DNA of 64,000 nt from Climacium dendroides (GCA_950106755.1 OX467082.1:15314001-15378000), one strand, 5' to 3'; positions 36,841 to 49,650 are shown, counted from the stretch's first letter. Translations and numbers: made by a program. Notes: generated by a model not told the origin, from the sequence alone.

Positions 36841-38647
36841 AAAGTTCCTTGACTATGTCTTCATCAATAACACTTCAAAACTACCATTTTTAGTACAAGT
36901 ACCAAATTTTGTAAGAAAAACATTTTTAGACACATGAAGCCATAGGCTCTTGTGATACACTAGTTTGAAAAGACCAAGATTTTTTTTTTTTTTAAATTTC
37001 ACTTTGTGGATTGCAAGATATTAGCGTTTGAATTGACATAAATCCTTTTTTGGTTGGAAAAAAAACAAGGCAATTGCACTTCACAAGGTCACATTTGTAT
37101 AAAGAAAAATGTCAATATTAGTGGTGCTTCTTTGAATTTATTGTTGAAGGCAAGTTGGCAACTTGGTTGAAAATTTTCAAATCATTTGGAATCGTACAAC
37201 ATATAGGGAAAACATAGTAAGTAATAAGTAGAGAATGATTCAAAATTCCAACTAAATTGTTAAGAATTTAGTTATGGAATTGAAAAATGCCAATCCCAAT
37301 GCTTGAAATGTTGTTATAAAAAATCTACATCTTATGATTTCATTTTTCATCAAATATTGAAAATTGAATAAAACAAAGGACTTCAAAGTTTATTTTAGAG
37401 TAGAAAATCCATAACTACCCACAAACTAAAATTCTTCATAAGTTTTGACTCATTGATCAAAATGGAATGATTCAAGGCTTTCCATGTATGTATATCATCA
37501 TACTACTAAAATCATAACTCCCTCTGTAACATCACAAATGCTATCATTAATACTAGGGGCTCGTGCTTGCTATGCTACGCATTCATTGTATCATATATTA
37601 GTAAAATTTTGACATATTTGAATAGAATGTTTGATAATGATTTCAATAAGCCTTTAAAATAATTATTTTAAATATTTTGTAAAAATATTTTGAATCATGC
37701 ATACATAGAAATTGTATTTTCACACAATGTGATATTACAAGAATAGCAGCCAATTTACAATCACTTTTGTAATATCACTTTTTACAAAGGGTGATATTAT
37801 AAAAATAATATAGTTGTTGCAATTGAGGTGATATTAAAGAGGATCTATAGGATGAAATTATTGAGGTAGCAAAATCCATTGCTTCTCTTGACTTTACACT
37901 TCTTTGCACTTCTATGATTTTGTGCTTTTGTGAACTTTGAGCTTTCATGATTTCAATTTTCTATTGCTACTACCAAATGATTTTGAGAAATTCATTCAAT
38001 TGAAGCAATTTTGGATTTCACAACAATTAAGTTGTTCACAAAGTTTTTGAGATTTATAAGTTTTTCTTTTCAATTCTTCAATTTGGGTTGCCAATTTTTT
38101 GTAACAATGGAGTCAAATTTCTAATGCATTATAATGTATGTGTATCTTTTATAGTATTTACCATTGCATATGTTTCATTCATCATTCCATAAATTTCTAT
38201 TGTACATTTCAATATATGCTTACTTATAAAACAAATTATATGAAGATTTTAGTCATTTTTATTTGAAGATTTATTGAAATTTTTATTCTGCTTTCTATCT
38301 AATACATTAAAATTCTTATAAAATTCTAATGATGAATGCGTAGCATAGCAAGCACCAACCGCTAGTATAATAACTCTAAAAAAGCAAATTCAAAATTCCT
38401 TTTTTTCCTTCAAAAACATAATTTTTTTGATTTGCTCAAATTGCCTATTTATTGAAAACAATAACATATTAGGCCATAACTTTTGACTTGTACTTCTAAA
38501 TTTCATGAGGTTTAGTGCATATGAAAGATATTCCTTTGCCCCCACCTTCTATAAAAATTTTAGCCTAAAATATGCAACTCTCCATTCACACATACTTGCC
38601 CAAAATTTCTATTTTGCCAAAAAAACGCATGTTGGTCCTTTAAGGGG
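36841..38647 (+). mobile_element. TTAA element E3, copy 1, split by a Helitron
   Basis: The right end reads GGTCCTTTAAGGGG then TTAA (38648-38651). The left end has lost about 13 bp, including TTAA, relative to copy 2. A Helitron-like element occupies 37,495-38,365. See the copy at 56841-58059 for the complete left terminus. Confidence 0.55.
37495..38365 (+). mobile_element. Non-autonomous Helitron-like element, 871 bp
   Basis: Starts TCATCATACTACTAAAATC, ends CACCAACCGCTAG, and sits between A (37494) and T (38366). The duplicate locus near 57,780 has the uninterrupted site GTATATATAACTC, an empty site for this insertion. Subterminal inverted repeats start about 58 nt inside the 5' end (CTAGGGGCTCGTGCTTGC, 37553 on) and reach the 3' terminus. 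Internal sequence has GTGATATTA-type repeats and no open frame. It is the same family as 31835-32606 but in opposite orientation. Confidence 0.75.
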
Positions 38648-38814
38648 TTAATTAAAAATCCAAGGGTTTTTTTTAATCCAAAATCTATATTTAGAAATTT
38701 TTATATCAATTTTAATTATTTTTAGAGCATTTCAAACCCTAAAAATCCTTTGCATTATGACCATAAATAATACAAAATGTTCACATAAAAATTAAGATTT
38801 TTGGCCCTCCAAAA

Positions 38815-40770
38815 GTTAATATTTATTATTATAACTATATCATCTTGATGTTCTCTTCAAATAGAATGCAAGTGCACAATTTCCAAAGTCAAATTCTTTA
38901 CCATTTGTGAAATCTAAGTACTTGAAGAAAGGTTTTTTTTCCCACTACATTCACATGGGTGTTTTTCAACTTCAAAATTCAATAGAAAATAGAAGATTTG
39001 GAATTAATTTTCTATATTTGTTATGAACTTTTTAAATATATTGTCCTATTGTCACTAGGTCATTCCAAAACTAATAAAAGGTATATCCATTATGGTCAAT
39101 CTACTCCCTGAATTATCTTACCTGTTCACAATAATATCTTTCAAAGGCATAAACATTGAGATCCTAAGGGACTTGTCAATGAAGGCCGACATGGTGACGT
39201 GACAAAGTTTCCCACATGGGCCAAGTGGCGTGTCAAGTGGGTTGTCACGATGCCCCAATGGTATTCGACTTTTCAAGGCCACGATCCTATCTTGATCCCT
39301 GACTTGCGGAATTTGCAGAGTATAGCGTAGAGAAAAGTGACATTATTGGATGAATATCTACATGATTGTAGTCTCGGTCTTGGTCACGGATTCCTCTTCA
39401 CCGAGTCTTGACTGCCACCCCAACTGACACTACCAACCTTGTTGTTGCAAGTGACTACTTCAAGTTTTTAAACTTTCATTTCTAAGCTTGCGTGGGGGAT
39501 AAGAATATAACACTTGTGTTATTGAATGATGCATCCTTTGTGCACTTGTCTTATTGAATGATGCATCCTAAAATTTGATTCAAAAACAATCACTAACCTT
39601 GTGCATATCACAATTGTTCAACTTTTTTAGATCCATTGAAGATACCATAATGTGGCCTTGTTCATTGATTGTTTTACACATGAAAGGTATAAGATCCTAT
39701 TAGCATGTTCAAGTCAATTCAAAATTGTTGCATGAACAATTGAACCTCCCTCCAAATGCATTACCACCCCTTGTAAAACACATAATACTAGGTAGGGTTT
39801 ATTTTTTAGGACCAAAAAAATAAGTATTTAAAATTATAACTATGAGATATTGACTTTTATTCATATACATTGTGTTTCCAATTTTCAAAGTAAAATATTT
39901 ACCGTTTGTGATATTTAAGTATTTTTAAGAAGAAAGGATTTTTTTTCCCCACTAAGTGCCCTAGCTTGAATGTACTCCAACTTCAAAAATCAATTGAAAA
40001 TAGAAGTTGTGGAGTTTATTTTCTATATTTATTAGATATGAGTGTTTGAAGTGTGTTTCCCTATTGTTATTAGGCCACCCCAAACTAAAAAAAGATAAAT
40101 TCATTATGGTCATTCTATTGCCCTAATTATCTTACTCATTACATCAATATTTACATCAATATTTGCATCAATATCTTTAAAATGCCTCGACTTTGAGACT
40201 CCAAGGGACTCTTCAATCTAGGCTAAATGAGTGACTAAGAGTCATCGATGTAGACTAGGTAGTGGATCAAGTAGATTGTCACCATGCCCCAATGTTATTC
40301 CACTTTCACAACCACAATTCTATCTTGATCCTTGATTTGTGTAATCTGTGAAGTATCATGTAGAAAGCATTGATATTGTTGGATGAGTATCTACTTGATT
40401 GTAGTAGTGGTCTTGGTCATGGATTCCCATTTTACAAAACAAACATTGACAACTTTGTTTTACAAGTCACTACGAAAGGCTCTTTAACTCATCTGCATGA
40501 TAGCCTTGGAGACAAGAATATAACCCAAAAAGTATACACATTTGAACACCATATCTTTTGAACCCTTAATTTGATTCAAAAACAATGACCGCTCTTTTGA
40601 ATATTGATATTGTTCAACTTTTTCAAATCCAGTTCATTGCTTAATTTACACCAAAAGGCACAAAAACTTGTTATTGGCTTATTTCAATCATTTTAAAATT
40701 GTTTCTTGCATCTCCCAACAATGCATTACCATCTTAATTAGTGAAAAACATAATACCAAGGTATGTAGAT
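38815..40770 (+). repeat. Two tandem units of about 1 kb, copy 1
   Basis: Units about 38,815-39,800 and 39,801-40,770 share, in order: AATTTCCAAAGT/AATTTTCAAAGT, TTTTCTATATTTRTTA, CTATTGTYAYTAGG, CATGCCCCAATG-type, TATCTTGATCC, TTGGATGARTATCTAC, GGTCTTGGTCA, AAGAATATAAC and TTGTTCAACTTTTT. A short reading LLDEYL.DCS.GLGHGF is conserved in both. Possibly a relic gene or retroelement fragment; no wider frame survives. Copy 2 has the same pair at 58,225-60,195. Confidence 0.7.
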
Positions 40771-42589
40771 AATTTCACCATTATTTCAAGCAATAATCTA
40801 AAATCTAATAGATTGAAGTTGTAGAATACTATTAAGTAAAACTCAGAAGCATTTTTTAGTGGTGAGCACCTCGGGATCCAACCACTTTCAATATAACCAT
40901 TTTTGGTATTTGATTTTAACTAAGAAAATGAGGATTGACAAAATCTCTTTCTATTTCACCTTGGAATTGTAGGAAAATTCAAAAATTGAAAGAATTATTG
41001 CAATTGCAAGCTCCATGTTTTTGGATTTGAATTATAAAATCAAGTTTTTCTTTCTAACCTTTATTTATGGTAAACAATAATTTAATGTTTCCATCCATTT
41101 TTTGAACAAAAAACTAATTAGAACATTCATTTTTCCACTAGCAAAAAAAATCAAAATTTAATACATCAATTAAATAAAAGGGTGAATTGGTTTTGGTAGC
41201 CAAATTTGACTTCAAGGTCTTCGCTCGAAATGTTTTGGGTGTGAATAAAATAACCAATTGAAAATTTTACTTACTAATCTCTATTGCTACTTGTACTTGT
41301 TGGGAAGATTTCAAATAGTTTGAATTGTATTTGCTATTACTACTTATTTATTTTCAATTTTAAAACACAAATGATATCAGTTAGAATTTTTGATACAAAT
41401 TTTATAGTTTCAAGTAATAAAAGTATGGGATTGATATTTGAACATAGTCTAAGCTACATTCAACTTAGACATGATGCTTGACTAATTGGCAAACTTAAGG
41501 AGCTCATTAATTCAACAACCAAATGCTTAGGGCCTTTTGGGGTGTAGAAACATCATTGCTTTTGAAGTGTTATAGGTCTAAATGTCACCAAGGTATAGAA
41601 ATATCAACCATACAATCTTGTAGTATACATGTTGTAGATGACATGAATCAAATTTGGAGTCATTTGGCCACATAGATGGCCAGACTATAATGGTTTAGTC
41701 TTGGAAGAGGATGTTGAAATTCTCCTAGCAACACATTTGGAGGTGAAATTCGACTTCTAAACCTACTCAAATAAAAAAACTTTAAACTATAAAGTACTTC
41801 TAAACCAACAATCATACAAACACATTGGTGAAAGAAAGTATCATTCAATTGACTCATAATGTCTTCAAAATGGCATTGAAATGTCAAAGAATAGCAAAAA
41901 AAAATTGAAAAAAACACATCTAAGATTCCAAGGTTGAACCTCCTTCAACTAGGTGGCTCATAATTTTTTGGATTGATGTGAAATTTCAATCACACAAACT
42001 AAACTATATGAGCAATTTCCCTCAAAAAATAATTCGAAACAGACACTATACAGAGAAGAATAACCAAGTCACCAGAATTATATGTAATAAAAAAATGTCC
42101 AAATTTTGAATTTTGAATTGCTCCCAAACATTCAAAACAATTGGGATTGATATGAAAATTTTACTACAATAACTATTTTATCTACTAAGTAATATACAAA
42201 TTGGATTGTAATAAGAAAGATTTGGCAAATTCTAAGCCCAAGCTTGAATGGAATGGGCAAAAAGTAACCCCTAAAACTTCAAATTTTTTATAGGCTTGTC
42301 ATTTGGCTCTTGGACAAGGTTGGTTTGTGGCAACAAATTGCCAAAAATATTAAGAGCATCTTTGATGGATCACAACAAATGGTGCAATTCATACACTCAA
42401 ACTCCCAAATTAGTCAATTACGAATTTGCACAACTCCAATGCCCAAAATTGTGACGCAAATAGGAAGATTCATTTCTTTTGTACTTGTAATTTGTATTTA
42501 TTTTAGAAAGCCAATGGGAGTCTATTGAACTTCAGAATGCACTAATTTGAGTAGATATTGTTAGAAAGTTCTCAATGAAGTGAAGCAAG

Positions 42590-42811
42590 GTGTGCAAACT
42601 CGGTTCCAAACAAATGGATTTGAAGATTGAGAGCTATGGAATTGCACATTTGCAATGGGGTTTTCTTTCAATTCATAACAATTTGAATAGCAATTCAACA
42701 GAAGTGCAATCTTTGAGGTGGGAAGAGAAATGGAGAATATTGAGAGAGATTCAGCCCCAAGCAGCCGAAGGCACCAAAAGTGCCCTCACGGAGTATGGAA
42801 GTTCAATTTGA
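42590..42811 (+). other. Unusually conserved open frame inside a repeat
   Basis: A frame with an ATG at 42614 (no ATG at its open start) encodes features I do not recognise, including ESYGIAHLQWGF and EEKWRILREIQPQAAEG. Between this copy and 62,370-62,627 only three bases differ over about 220-280 bp, all at third positions and all silent (GAT/GAC, TCA/TCG, GCA/GCG). The flanking 300 bp differ at about 5-6%. This could be constraint, gene conversion or chance. I do not claim it is a gene. Confidence 0.3.
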
Positions 42812-43669
42812 AGTGATATAACTTTTGCATCCGATGTTGGAATCTAATCAAACTTGTTGGGAAAGTTGCGCGCTCTCTTCTAGTTTGTGTAGTAAAATTT
42901 TCAGACCAATACAAGACGTACTGATTTTTTAAAAGCCATTCAAAGTTTGCAGTAAGTTTCAATTGGAGTTCACCAAATTGTATTTTGATGGTTGCAACTA
43001 CAGGGGCTTGTATCTCCTTCATTCAATGTTTGTTTTCAATCAAATTTGTTGGGTTATGCTTCCCTTCAAGTCTAGTTATTGCGGTAAAGTTTTCATGTCA
43101 ATTGAAGTTGTTTTGAATGTTCGGGAGCAATTTGAAGTTCAAAATCCAGACATTTTTTTATTACAGAGAACTTCAATGGCTTGTTTCTTCTTCTTCATAC
43201 AATGTATCTTTTCAATCATTTTTTAGAGGAAAGTTGTGCATACTAATCTAGTTTGTATAATGAAAATTTCACATTAATCCAAGAGGTTGAAGGAGGTTCA
43301 ACTTTAGATGTGATTTTTTCAACATTGTTTTTGCTATTCTTTGCCATTTCAAAGCCACTTTAAAGATATAATGAGTCAATTGAATGATAGTTTCTTTCAC
43401 CAATGTGTTTGTGTGTTGGTTTGGAAGCACTTTACAATTTAAATTTTTTCTATTTGAGTAGGTTTAGAAATTGAATTTTACCTCCGAATGTGGTGCTAGG
43501 AAAATTTCCAACACTAATACATTATAATCTTGTAATCTATATGGCCAAATATTAACTCGAAATTTGATTCATCTCATCTATTACATTACAAAATTGTAAC
43601 TATAGTTGATATTTCTATACCTTAGTGACCTTTAGACCTATAATACTTCAAAAGCAATGATGTTTTTAA

Positions 43670-44321
43670 CCCCTAAATGCTTGAGGCACCATATTGTGAT
43701 GTCAACGACACTTTGAACTTAAATAAAACCTAACAAAGTTGCTCTTTTTAGTAGTTTATATTTTTGAAAAATCCTTTTTGAAGTCTTGTTTTACCATCAA
43801 AAATTTGATTTTGAGAATGATTGATTTCCATTTCACTATTCCAAATTTTGTGCAAGGGTGTCCATTGCAATCTTGACTTTTTGTAGTATTGAGGGCTCCT
43901 GGAAATGAGCCTCAAATACACACACACTAGATCCTGAAGAAAACATCACATTAGAAATTCATTTAAAAAAGTTGTAGAGTAGATTTTGAGAAGCCATAAA
44001 TTGATTGGAGTTATTCATGGTAGAGCCTTTGACCTCATATTTTTTTCAAGACCGACTTTTTAGATTTCACATGAGATAAGAAGATTGAAAGACTTCAAAT
44101 CACTTTCACAATTTTAACACCATTATGATCAAACATTATAATCTTTCAATGTGTAAGTGATATTGTTGTGGTTTCTTTTCCTATTTGATCTCTAACACGT
44201 CTAGTTTGAATTTGTACAATTACAATTTTTAAAAATTGATACAACTTATCACAATGTTGGCTTTATGTTCAACTTAGAGAAAATTCCTAGAAGCTCAAAA
44301 AAGGCCTTAGGCATTTCGGGT
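43670..44321 (+). mobile_element. TTAA element E5, about 650 bp, copy 1
   Basis: TTAA (43666-43669) precedes CCCCTAAATGCTTGAGGC. The right end inward reads ACCCGAAATGCCTAAGGCC beside a mutated tetramer. The opposite arm of the large inverted repeat lacks this segment (near 41,540), so it is an insertion, although the empty site is not base-perfect. Confidence 0.55.
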
Positions 44322-45357
44322 TTGAACCCAAAAAGGCCCTAAGCATTTGGCTATTGAAGGAATGAGATCCATTGCCAACTAGTCAAACGTCATGTTTAAA
44401 TTGAATGTAGCTTATTAGATTGTGTTCAAATATCAATCCTGTACTATTATTACTTAAAACTATAAATTGTATATCACTAGAGAAATTTCAATATCATTTG
44501 TAAAAAATTGTAATTGTTATCATTTGTATTGCAAAATTGGAAATAAATAAGTAAAAATAGCAAATACAATTCAAACTATTTGAAACTTTCTTAACAAGTA
44601 CAAGTAATAATGGAGATTAGATAGTGTGAAAAATTCTGAATTGTTCATTTTATTTTACACCCCAAACATTCACAGCAAAGACCTTGAAGTCAAATTTGGC
44701 TATCAAAACAAATTTATCTTTTTATTTAATTCAAATATAAAATTTTGACATTTTTTTTCTAATGGAAAAATTCATTTCTAAATAAGTTTTTTTCTTGAAA
44801 AAGTAGAAGGAAAAAATAAATTATTATGGCTTTTTTAAGTTAAAGGTAGAAGTAAGATTACATCAATTATAATATATATTGAAATAATGTGGATTTTTTT
44901 ACCATAAACAGAGATAGGAAAGAAAAACTTGATTCATAATTTAAATCAAAAATACATATTAAAAAGAAAAAATATGAATGATAAACATAGCAGTGTATTG
45001 TGTTATTTGAATTCTAATACATTGGACTTGCAATTGCAATGATTCTTTTAATTTTTGAATTTTTTCAAAATTTCAAGATGAAATAGAAAGAGATCTTTTC
45101 AAGCTTCATTTGCTTAGTTAAAATCAAATACCAAAAATGGTTATATTGAAGTTACAATCAAGGTGCATTTACTTTTTGGATGCACACGTAAAGGGGATTA
45201 ATGGCCACTTTGTTTCTTGTGTCCGCCAATCATACAAGGCTTTCAGTTGATTTCGCTATGATGCAATTGAGTGTTGAGGTGCTCACCACTAAAATGCTTG
45301 TGAATTTTACTTAGTAGTATTTTACAACTTCAATCCATTGGATTTCAGATTTTTGCA

Positions 45358-46089
45358 TAACCTTTGAAGGACCAAGGCCATTTTTCTATGAAAAATGTCT
45401 CAAAATTGTCATTTCTATTGCGTTAGCCCAAGAAAAAGGAAGATTTTTTTTCTTAGAACCTAAGCCTATGATTTTGTACTTCACTTGTTTGAGATCATGT
45501 AGTAAAAATTTCATGCAATTTGACCTTAGAGATGAAAAGATACTAATAGTCAAAGTTGGAATTTTAAAAAAAATCGAATACTCACTTGCCATTTTAGATG
45601 ACTTTGCCTGCCATTTTGTTGAAAAATTCTGCACTATGGACTTTTGAATTAAAAATTTTGTGCTGAAGAATTGAGTTGAAAGTCTATGAAATAAATTTAG
45701 GATCCCCCCCCCCCAAAACACTTGATTCTCATTCAAAATTGTTAAATAAAAGTAGGTCCAGATTTGAAAGGAAACCTAAATCATTAATAGCTTTATGATG
45801 GGATTGCAACACAGTAATTCTAATAGTGAGATTGTTTTTGCAAACAAATTTAACCTTTACAAACAAGTTTTTTTTGAGAAATAAAGAAAATTGCATTTAA
45901 GAAATGAATCCTGTAAGTTATTTTTATCAAGAAGGGTATTACAAAAAAAGATTGTCTTTAACTTTTTCATGACTACTTTAGTCCAAATAGAATGCATCAA
46001 ACAATTATAGGTGGATAAAAATATAATATTTTGTAGAGTCAATTAAAACAAATGATTTTGAGTTTTTGTGATTTGTTTTGTATAGCCAA
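45358..46089 (-). mobile_element. Decayed E1-type TTAA element relative
   Basis: The left boundary reads TAACCTTTGAAGGACCAAGG then CCATTTTTC, followed by ATTTCTATTGCG as in other E1 ends. The interior in reverse complement matches 22,950-23,170 and 35,440-35,640 (CTCAATTCTTCAGCAC and similar). A C-homopolymer run occurs near 45,703-45,714. The other terminus is not recognisable. Confidence 0.45.
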
Positions 46090-47688
46090 TTGAATATTTG
46101 CTAATTTTTAAAATATTTAGAAAACCTTTAAAATCAAGTCTAAAAATAAGCTAAAACTTCAGCCAAGGTACAATACACTTGTTGTACCTTCAACTAAAAT
46201 TTCTGTCTTTACAGTCTTGATTTTAAAGTCCCTTTAATGTCTTTGGAAGGTAATTTTTTAACCAAAAAAATGGCCTAAAGTGAAGAAAAAATAATATCTT
46301 ATATTTATTTTGCTATATGTCATTGAAATACTATATTTATTTAAATATTATTTTGCTTACAAAAATACTATTTCTCCTTTAAATTGAATAACCAAGTTCA
46401 AAGCCCATGGGTCAACAAAGATAAATTATTTGGATTTGGATAGTGCTTTTGAGTGAGTGATTTTAACAATAAAGGAGAAATCAATAGAGTAAGTGTTGTT
46501 GCTGCAACAAGAATAACAAGATAGAAAGATATGTCTCTAAGAACTTAAAATTGTTTATTCTAAGTAATTTTAAATGCCCTATGTGTTATGAAAAGTGAAT
46601 GAATTTGTACATTTGGTGAGGCTTTTATACAAATACCAAGTACAAATAGTACTCCAACTAATTCAAAATTTAAATGCAACTCTACTTTTGAATAGTTAAA
46701 AGGCAAAGTTTTGTGAAAAAAATCTTCAAATTTCATTAAAATTTATAATACATTTGATGTATAGAAAAATCACCTCCTATATAGAGAACCAACTACAATT
46801 TCTCACACACTTGCATTAACACCTTTATTTGCAAGTCTTTAATTGAGGACTCCTTGCTATTATTGTTTTTTGGCACACACTGTTGTAAATTGTGAATTGT
46901 ATTCATTTTGGAGCATTTTTGGTGAAAACCTAGTCTAAAACCTTTAGGGCTTAAGTTATCATATGGATTTGAGCAAGATCTATTGTTGACATTTTTTTCA
47001 TTTACAATCAAGCTTTATGGTCTAATTATAGAATGGAAGAATGTTTCAATGCATCTAAGCATGTATTATTGTATTACTTAGATATTATATGAATAATGAG
47101 ATTTTGAAGTATTTTGAATTTTTTTCTTATAATAATGTAGCCAAACAAAAATAATATGGGTGCATTTTTTGTTTCTATAATATTATTGAAAGTTGTTTAT
47201 TGAACACTTTTGTCCTCAACACCCTTCTTGGGTTAACCCCTAAAGTTTTAAGAAGCCCAATTCAAGATTTTCGAAAAATTGTGTAGGCTCTTCTACATTG
47301 AAATTTTGAAATTTTTGTATGAAATTTTAAGGGTAGCTCCACGTTTGAAGCTTAGCTTCATATATTTCAATCAACATTGCTAGAGTTATAAAGACTTATG
47401 TGATTTCAATGTCCAAGCAAACAATTTGAAATATAATTTTAATTTCAATTAGTGCCCAGGAGCAAAAGTTATGCCACAATAACCTCAAAATAGGGGAGAC
47501 CAGACAACAAAAAAAATCCACAAAAAATTGAAATAAATGTTTAAGTATTTTTTTCTTGTAGATTATATTTTTTGTGCATGGGAAGCTTTGATTCATTCCA
47601 TTTGGATTAGAGATGTGAAAGTTATGGAGCTTCTTGTTTTGCGGGCAATCATAGCGGCTTCTTGAAAGAATTTTTTTTCATTCACTTT

Positions 47689-47917
47689 CACTATAAGAAA
47701 CCAAAATTTATTGATGTCAAAAGGAACGGATTTTAGGTGACATTGAAAAAAACAAACCCATGTTTTTATGTCAACAATGATGTCCAATATAACATCAATG
47801 GACATCATTGTTGACATAAAAACATGGATTTGTTTTTTTGATGTCACCTTTGATGTCACCTAAAATCCGTTCCTTTTGATGTCAATCCGTCACCTAAAAC
47901 AAGGTTTTCTTATAGTG
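47689..47917. mobile_element. CACTA-type foldback MITE, 229 bp, TTT target duplication
   Basis: Begins CACTATAAGAAACC and ends ...TTTCTTATAGTG. TTT lies on both sides (47686-47688 and 47918-47920). The arms pair over almost the whole length, for instance TGATGTCAAAAGGAACGG on the left with its complement on the right, and ATGTTTTTATGTCAACAATG with CATTGTTGACATAAAAACAT. Plant CACTA (En/Spm) elements start CACTA and make 3-bp duplications, so the class is well supported. It has no coding capacity. Confidence 0.85.
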
Positions 47918-47943
47918 TTTGAATGCTAATATCTTTCAATCTA

Positions 47944-48118
47944 TATGGTCAAAAGAACTCATTGGAAGCCAAACTATTATACAAGACCTCCCCTCTTGTG
48001 CAAAATATGGAGGACGAATAGTTATATTTCTGTCCTACACACAAAGATTCTTTGTCATTCATTGATCAAAAAATGGCCGCAACGGGGTTTGGGTTAAGAG
48101 TTGATAACTAATTTGTTG
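47944..48118 (-). repeat. Partial relative of TTAA element D
   Basis: Blocks CTCATTGGAAG, CAAACTA, TATA.AAGACCT, TTTCTGTCCTA and AAAGATT match 26,290-26,400 in order. It ends GGGGTTTGGG then TTAA (48114-48117). The left end is lost. Confidence 0.5.
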
Positions 48119-49650
48119 ATGTGAGACTTCTTAACATCTTTTTCAAAACAAAATTCCCTTAAAAAGACAAACTAGAATTGGCATCAATCCCAAGTTGTTT
48201 CATATTTTTTGGAGCTTTGTTGAATTAGTTATGAATTTTTGAACTTGGTATGCAATGGTCACCAAAAGCATCAACATGGCCTAAATGTATGTTATTTGTA
48301 CATTGTAATGAAAAAAAGCAAAATGTGCTTGTGCATTAGAGGACATTTTTAGAGCTTGATTGTCTTATGCACCTTGTAGCTTATATATGTATATTTATCC
48401 TAGCCCTTGACTTGTTATCTAATCAAATGTACTATTATTAAGTGATTGTTTTTTCATGAGAAAAAGGTCTTGGGACTTTAGGATTTAAATTGGTGAAGGA
48501 GTTCAATCTACTTTTAGTCTAATTATGTTTAGTTTATAGTATAGAATTAGCAACAATTGAGCATACTTACTACTAGTATTGTAAAACAAAAACCATTCTT
48601 ATTGATCTTATTGGCAAGTGAAAGAGGATCTCAACACACTTTAGCATGTATTATTTGAACACCATAAGAATAAGTTATTGTCTTTAGGTGTACCATAAAT
48701 CAAACCTAAACTCTCTTAGGTTCTCATATTTTGATTGTGTACATCTTGTGTTGTCAATATCTAGGTTTTAGTGTTGCTTTTGGTCCAAATGTAGGTTCCA
48801 TTTTTAACATTGATAATTATGGGTTGTATTGTACCAATATTTATTTTTATTTTTGGTCTTGTGAATGTTTTGAATGAATGAGAGGTATACCATACAAGAA
48901 AAAAGGGAATGAAGTAGAAGCATGTTAGATCAAGTGACTACCACACTAAAAAAACATGGATTGAGGTGTGTGTTTTTATTTTTATTTTATTTCTTTTGGC
49001 ATGTTTTGGACACTCTTAGAGACATATTAAAAATGATGTGGCAATGAATAAGCGAGTGTTCTTTGTGGTGTTATTTAGGACAATTTTTTCATTTTTTATA
49101 AAGTACCAAACTAGCTATATAAAATGTTATTTTGTTTCTCCAAATTTCAACATTCATCCACATATTGGATAGAAAATATCACATTATCACATAGCACATA
49201 TCCATGACTATATTTCATCCAAAATCTGGTGATTTCAACCAAGAATTTTTATAATTTGAAGTTTTTTTTGGTAAAAATTACACGGTTATTCGTCATTTTT
49301 TTAGCCAAATTATTTTTTCTGTACAGAAAAAAAGAAAAAAGAAAAAGCCCTAGTGCCATAGCTTGGAAGTCCATCCCTAGTGTGAGGGGGAGTATTATTT
49401 TTTGCTCAGGTTTTGTTTTCATACCATAGATATGGGAATGTTTTGTCACACAAGAGTGGTTTTCATTACAGTATACAAACAGACTTCTTCATTGCTACTT
49501 CGGGCACTTTTCTTTTACTTTAGTCTTGTTGTGTTTTGTATATTTTAATGTATGTGCTTCAATATGTTTTACTTTATTTGTGTTTTTCTTTTACTTTAAT
49601 GCAATATGATCCATCTTTTACTTTAATAAGGTTCTTTGATTGAAGGTAGC

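Larger units (their letters stand above)
40780..45350. repeat. Large imperfect inverted repeat, copy 1
   Basis: The left arm 40,780-42,190 matches the reverse complement of the right arm. Pairings include 41,341-41,480 with 44,390-44,540, 41,530-41,935 with 43,280-43,665, and 41,950-42,190 with 43,050-43,290. The right arm holds an extra TTAA element (43,670-44,321). The centre is near 42,500. It is part of the duplicated unit and recurs in copy 2. Confidence 0.7.
31618..46107 (+). repeat. Tandem segmental duplication, copy 1 (about 14.5 kb)
   Basis: Collinear, same-orientation similarity links 31,618-33,754 to 46,090-47,434, then 33,755-about 44,250 to 53,277-64,000. By eye most blocks differ at a few percent of positions. 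Copy-specific insertions sit at 31,835-32,606 and 37,495-38,365. A segment of about 415 bp present in copy 2 (54,766-55,182) is missing at 35,224/35,225. Because copy 2 begins where copy 1 ends, this is best read as a tandem duplication. Confidence 0.8.

Noticed and set aside
38815..40770. The 1-kb tandem units as an LTR pair
   Set aside because: They abut without internal sequence and lack LTR termini.
41660..41917. Minus-strand 85-codon frame with a partner at 61457-61714
   Set aside because: The copies differ at about six residues, so there is no constraint; it is part of a dispersed repeat.
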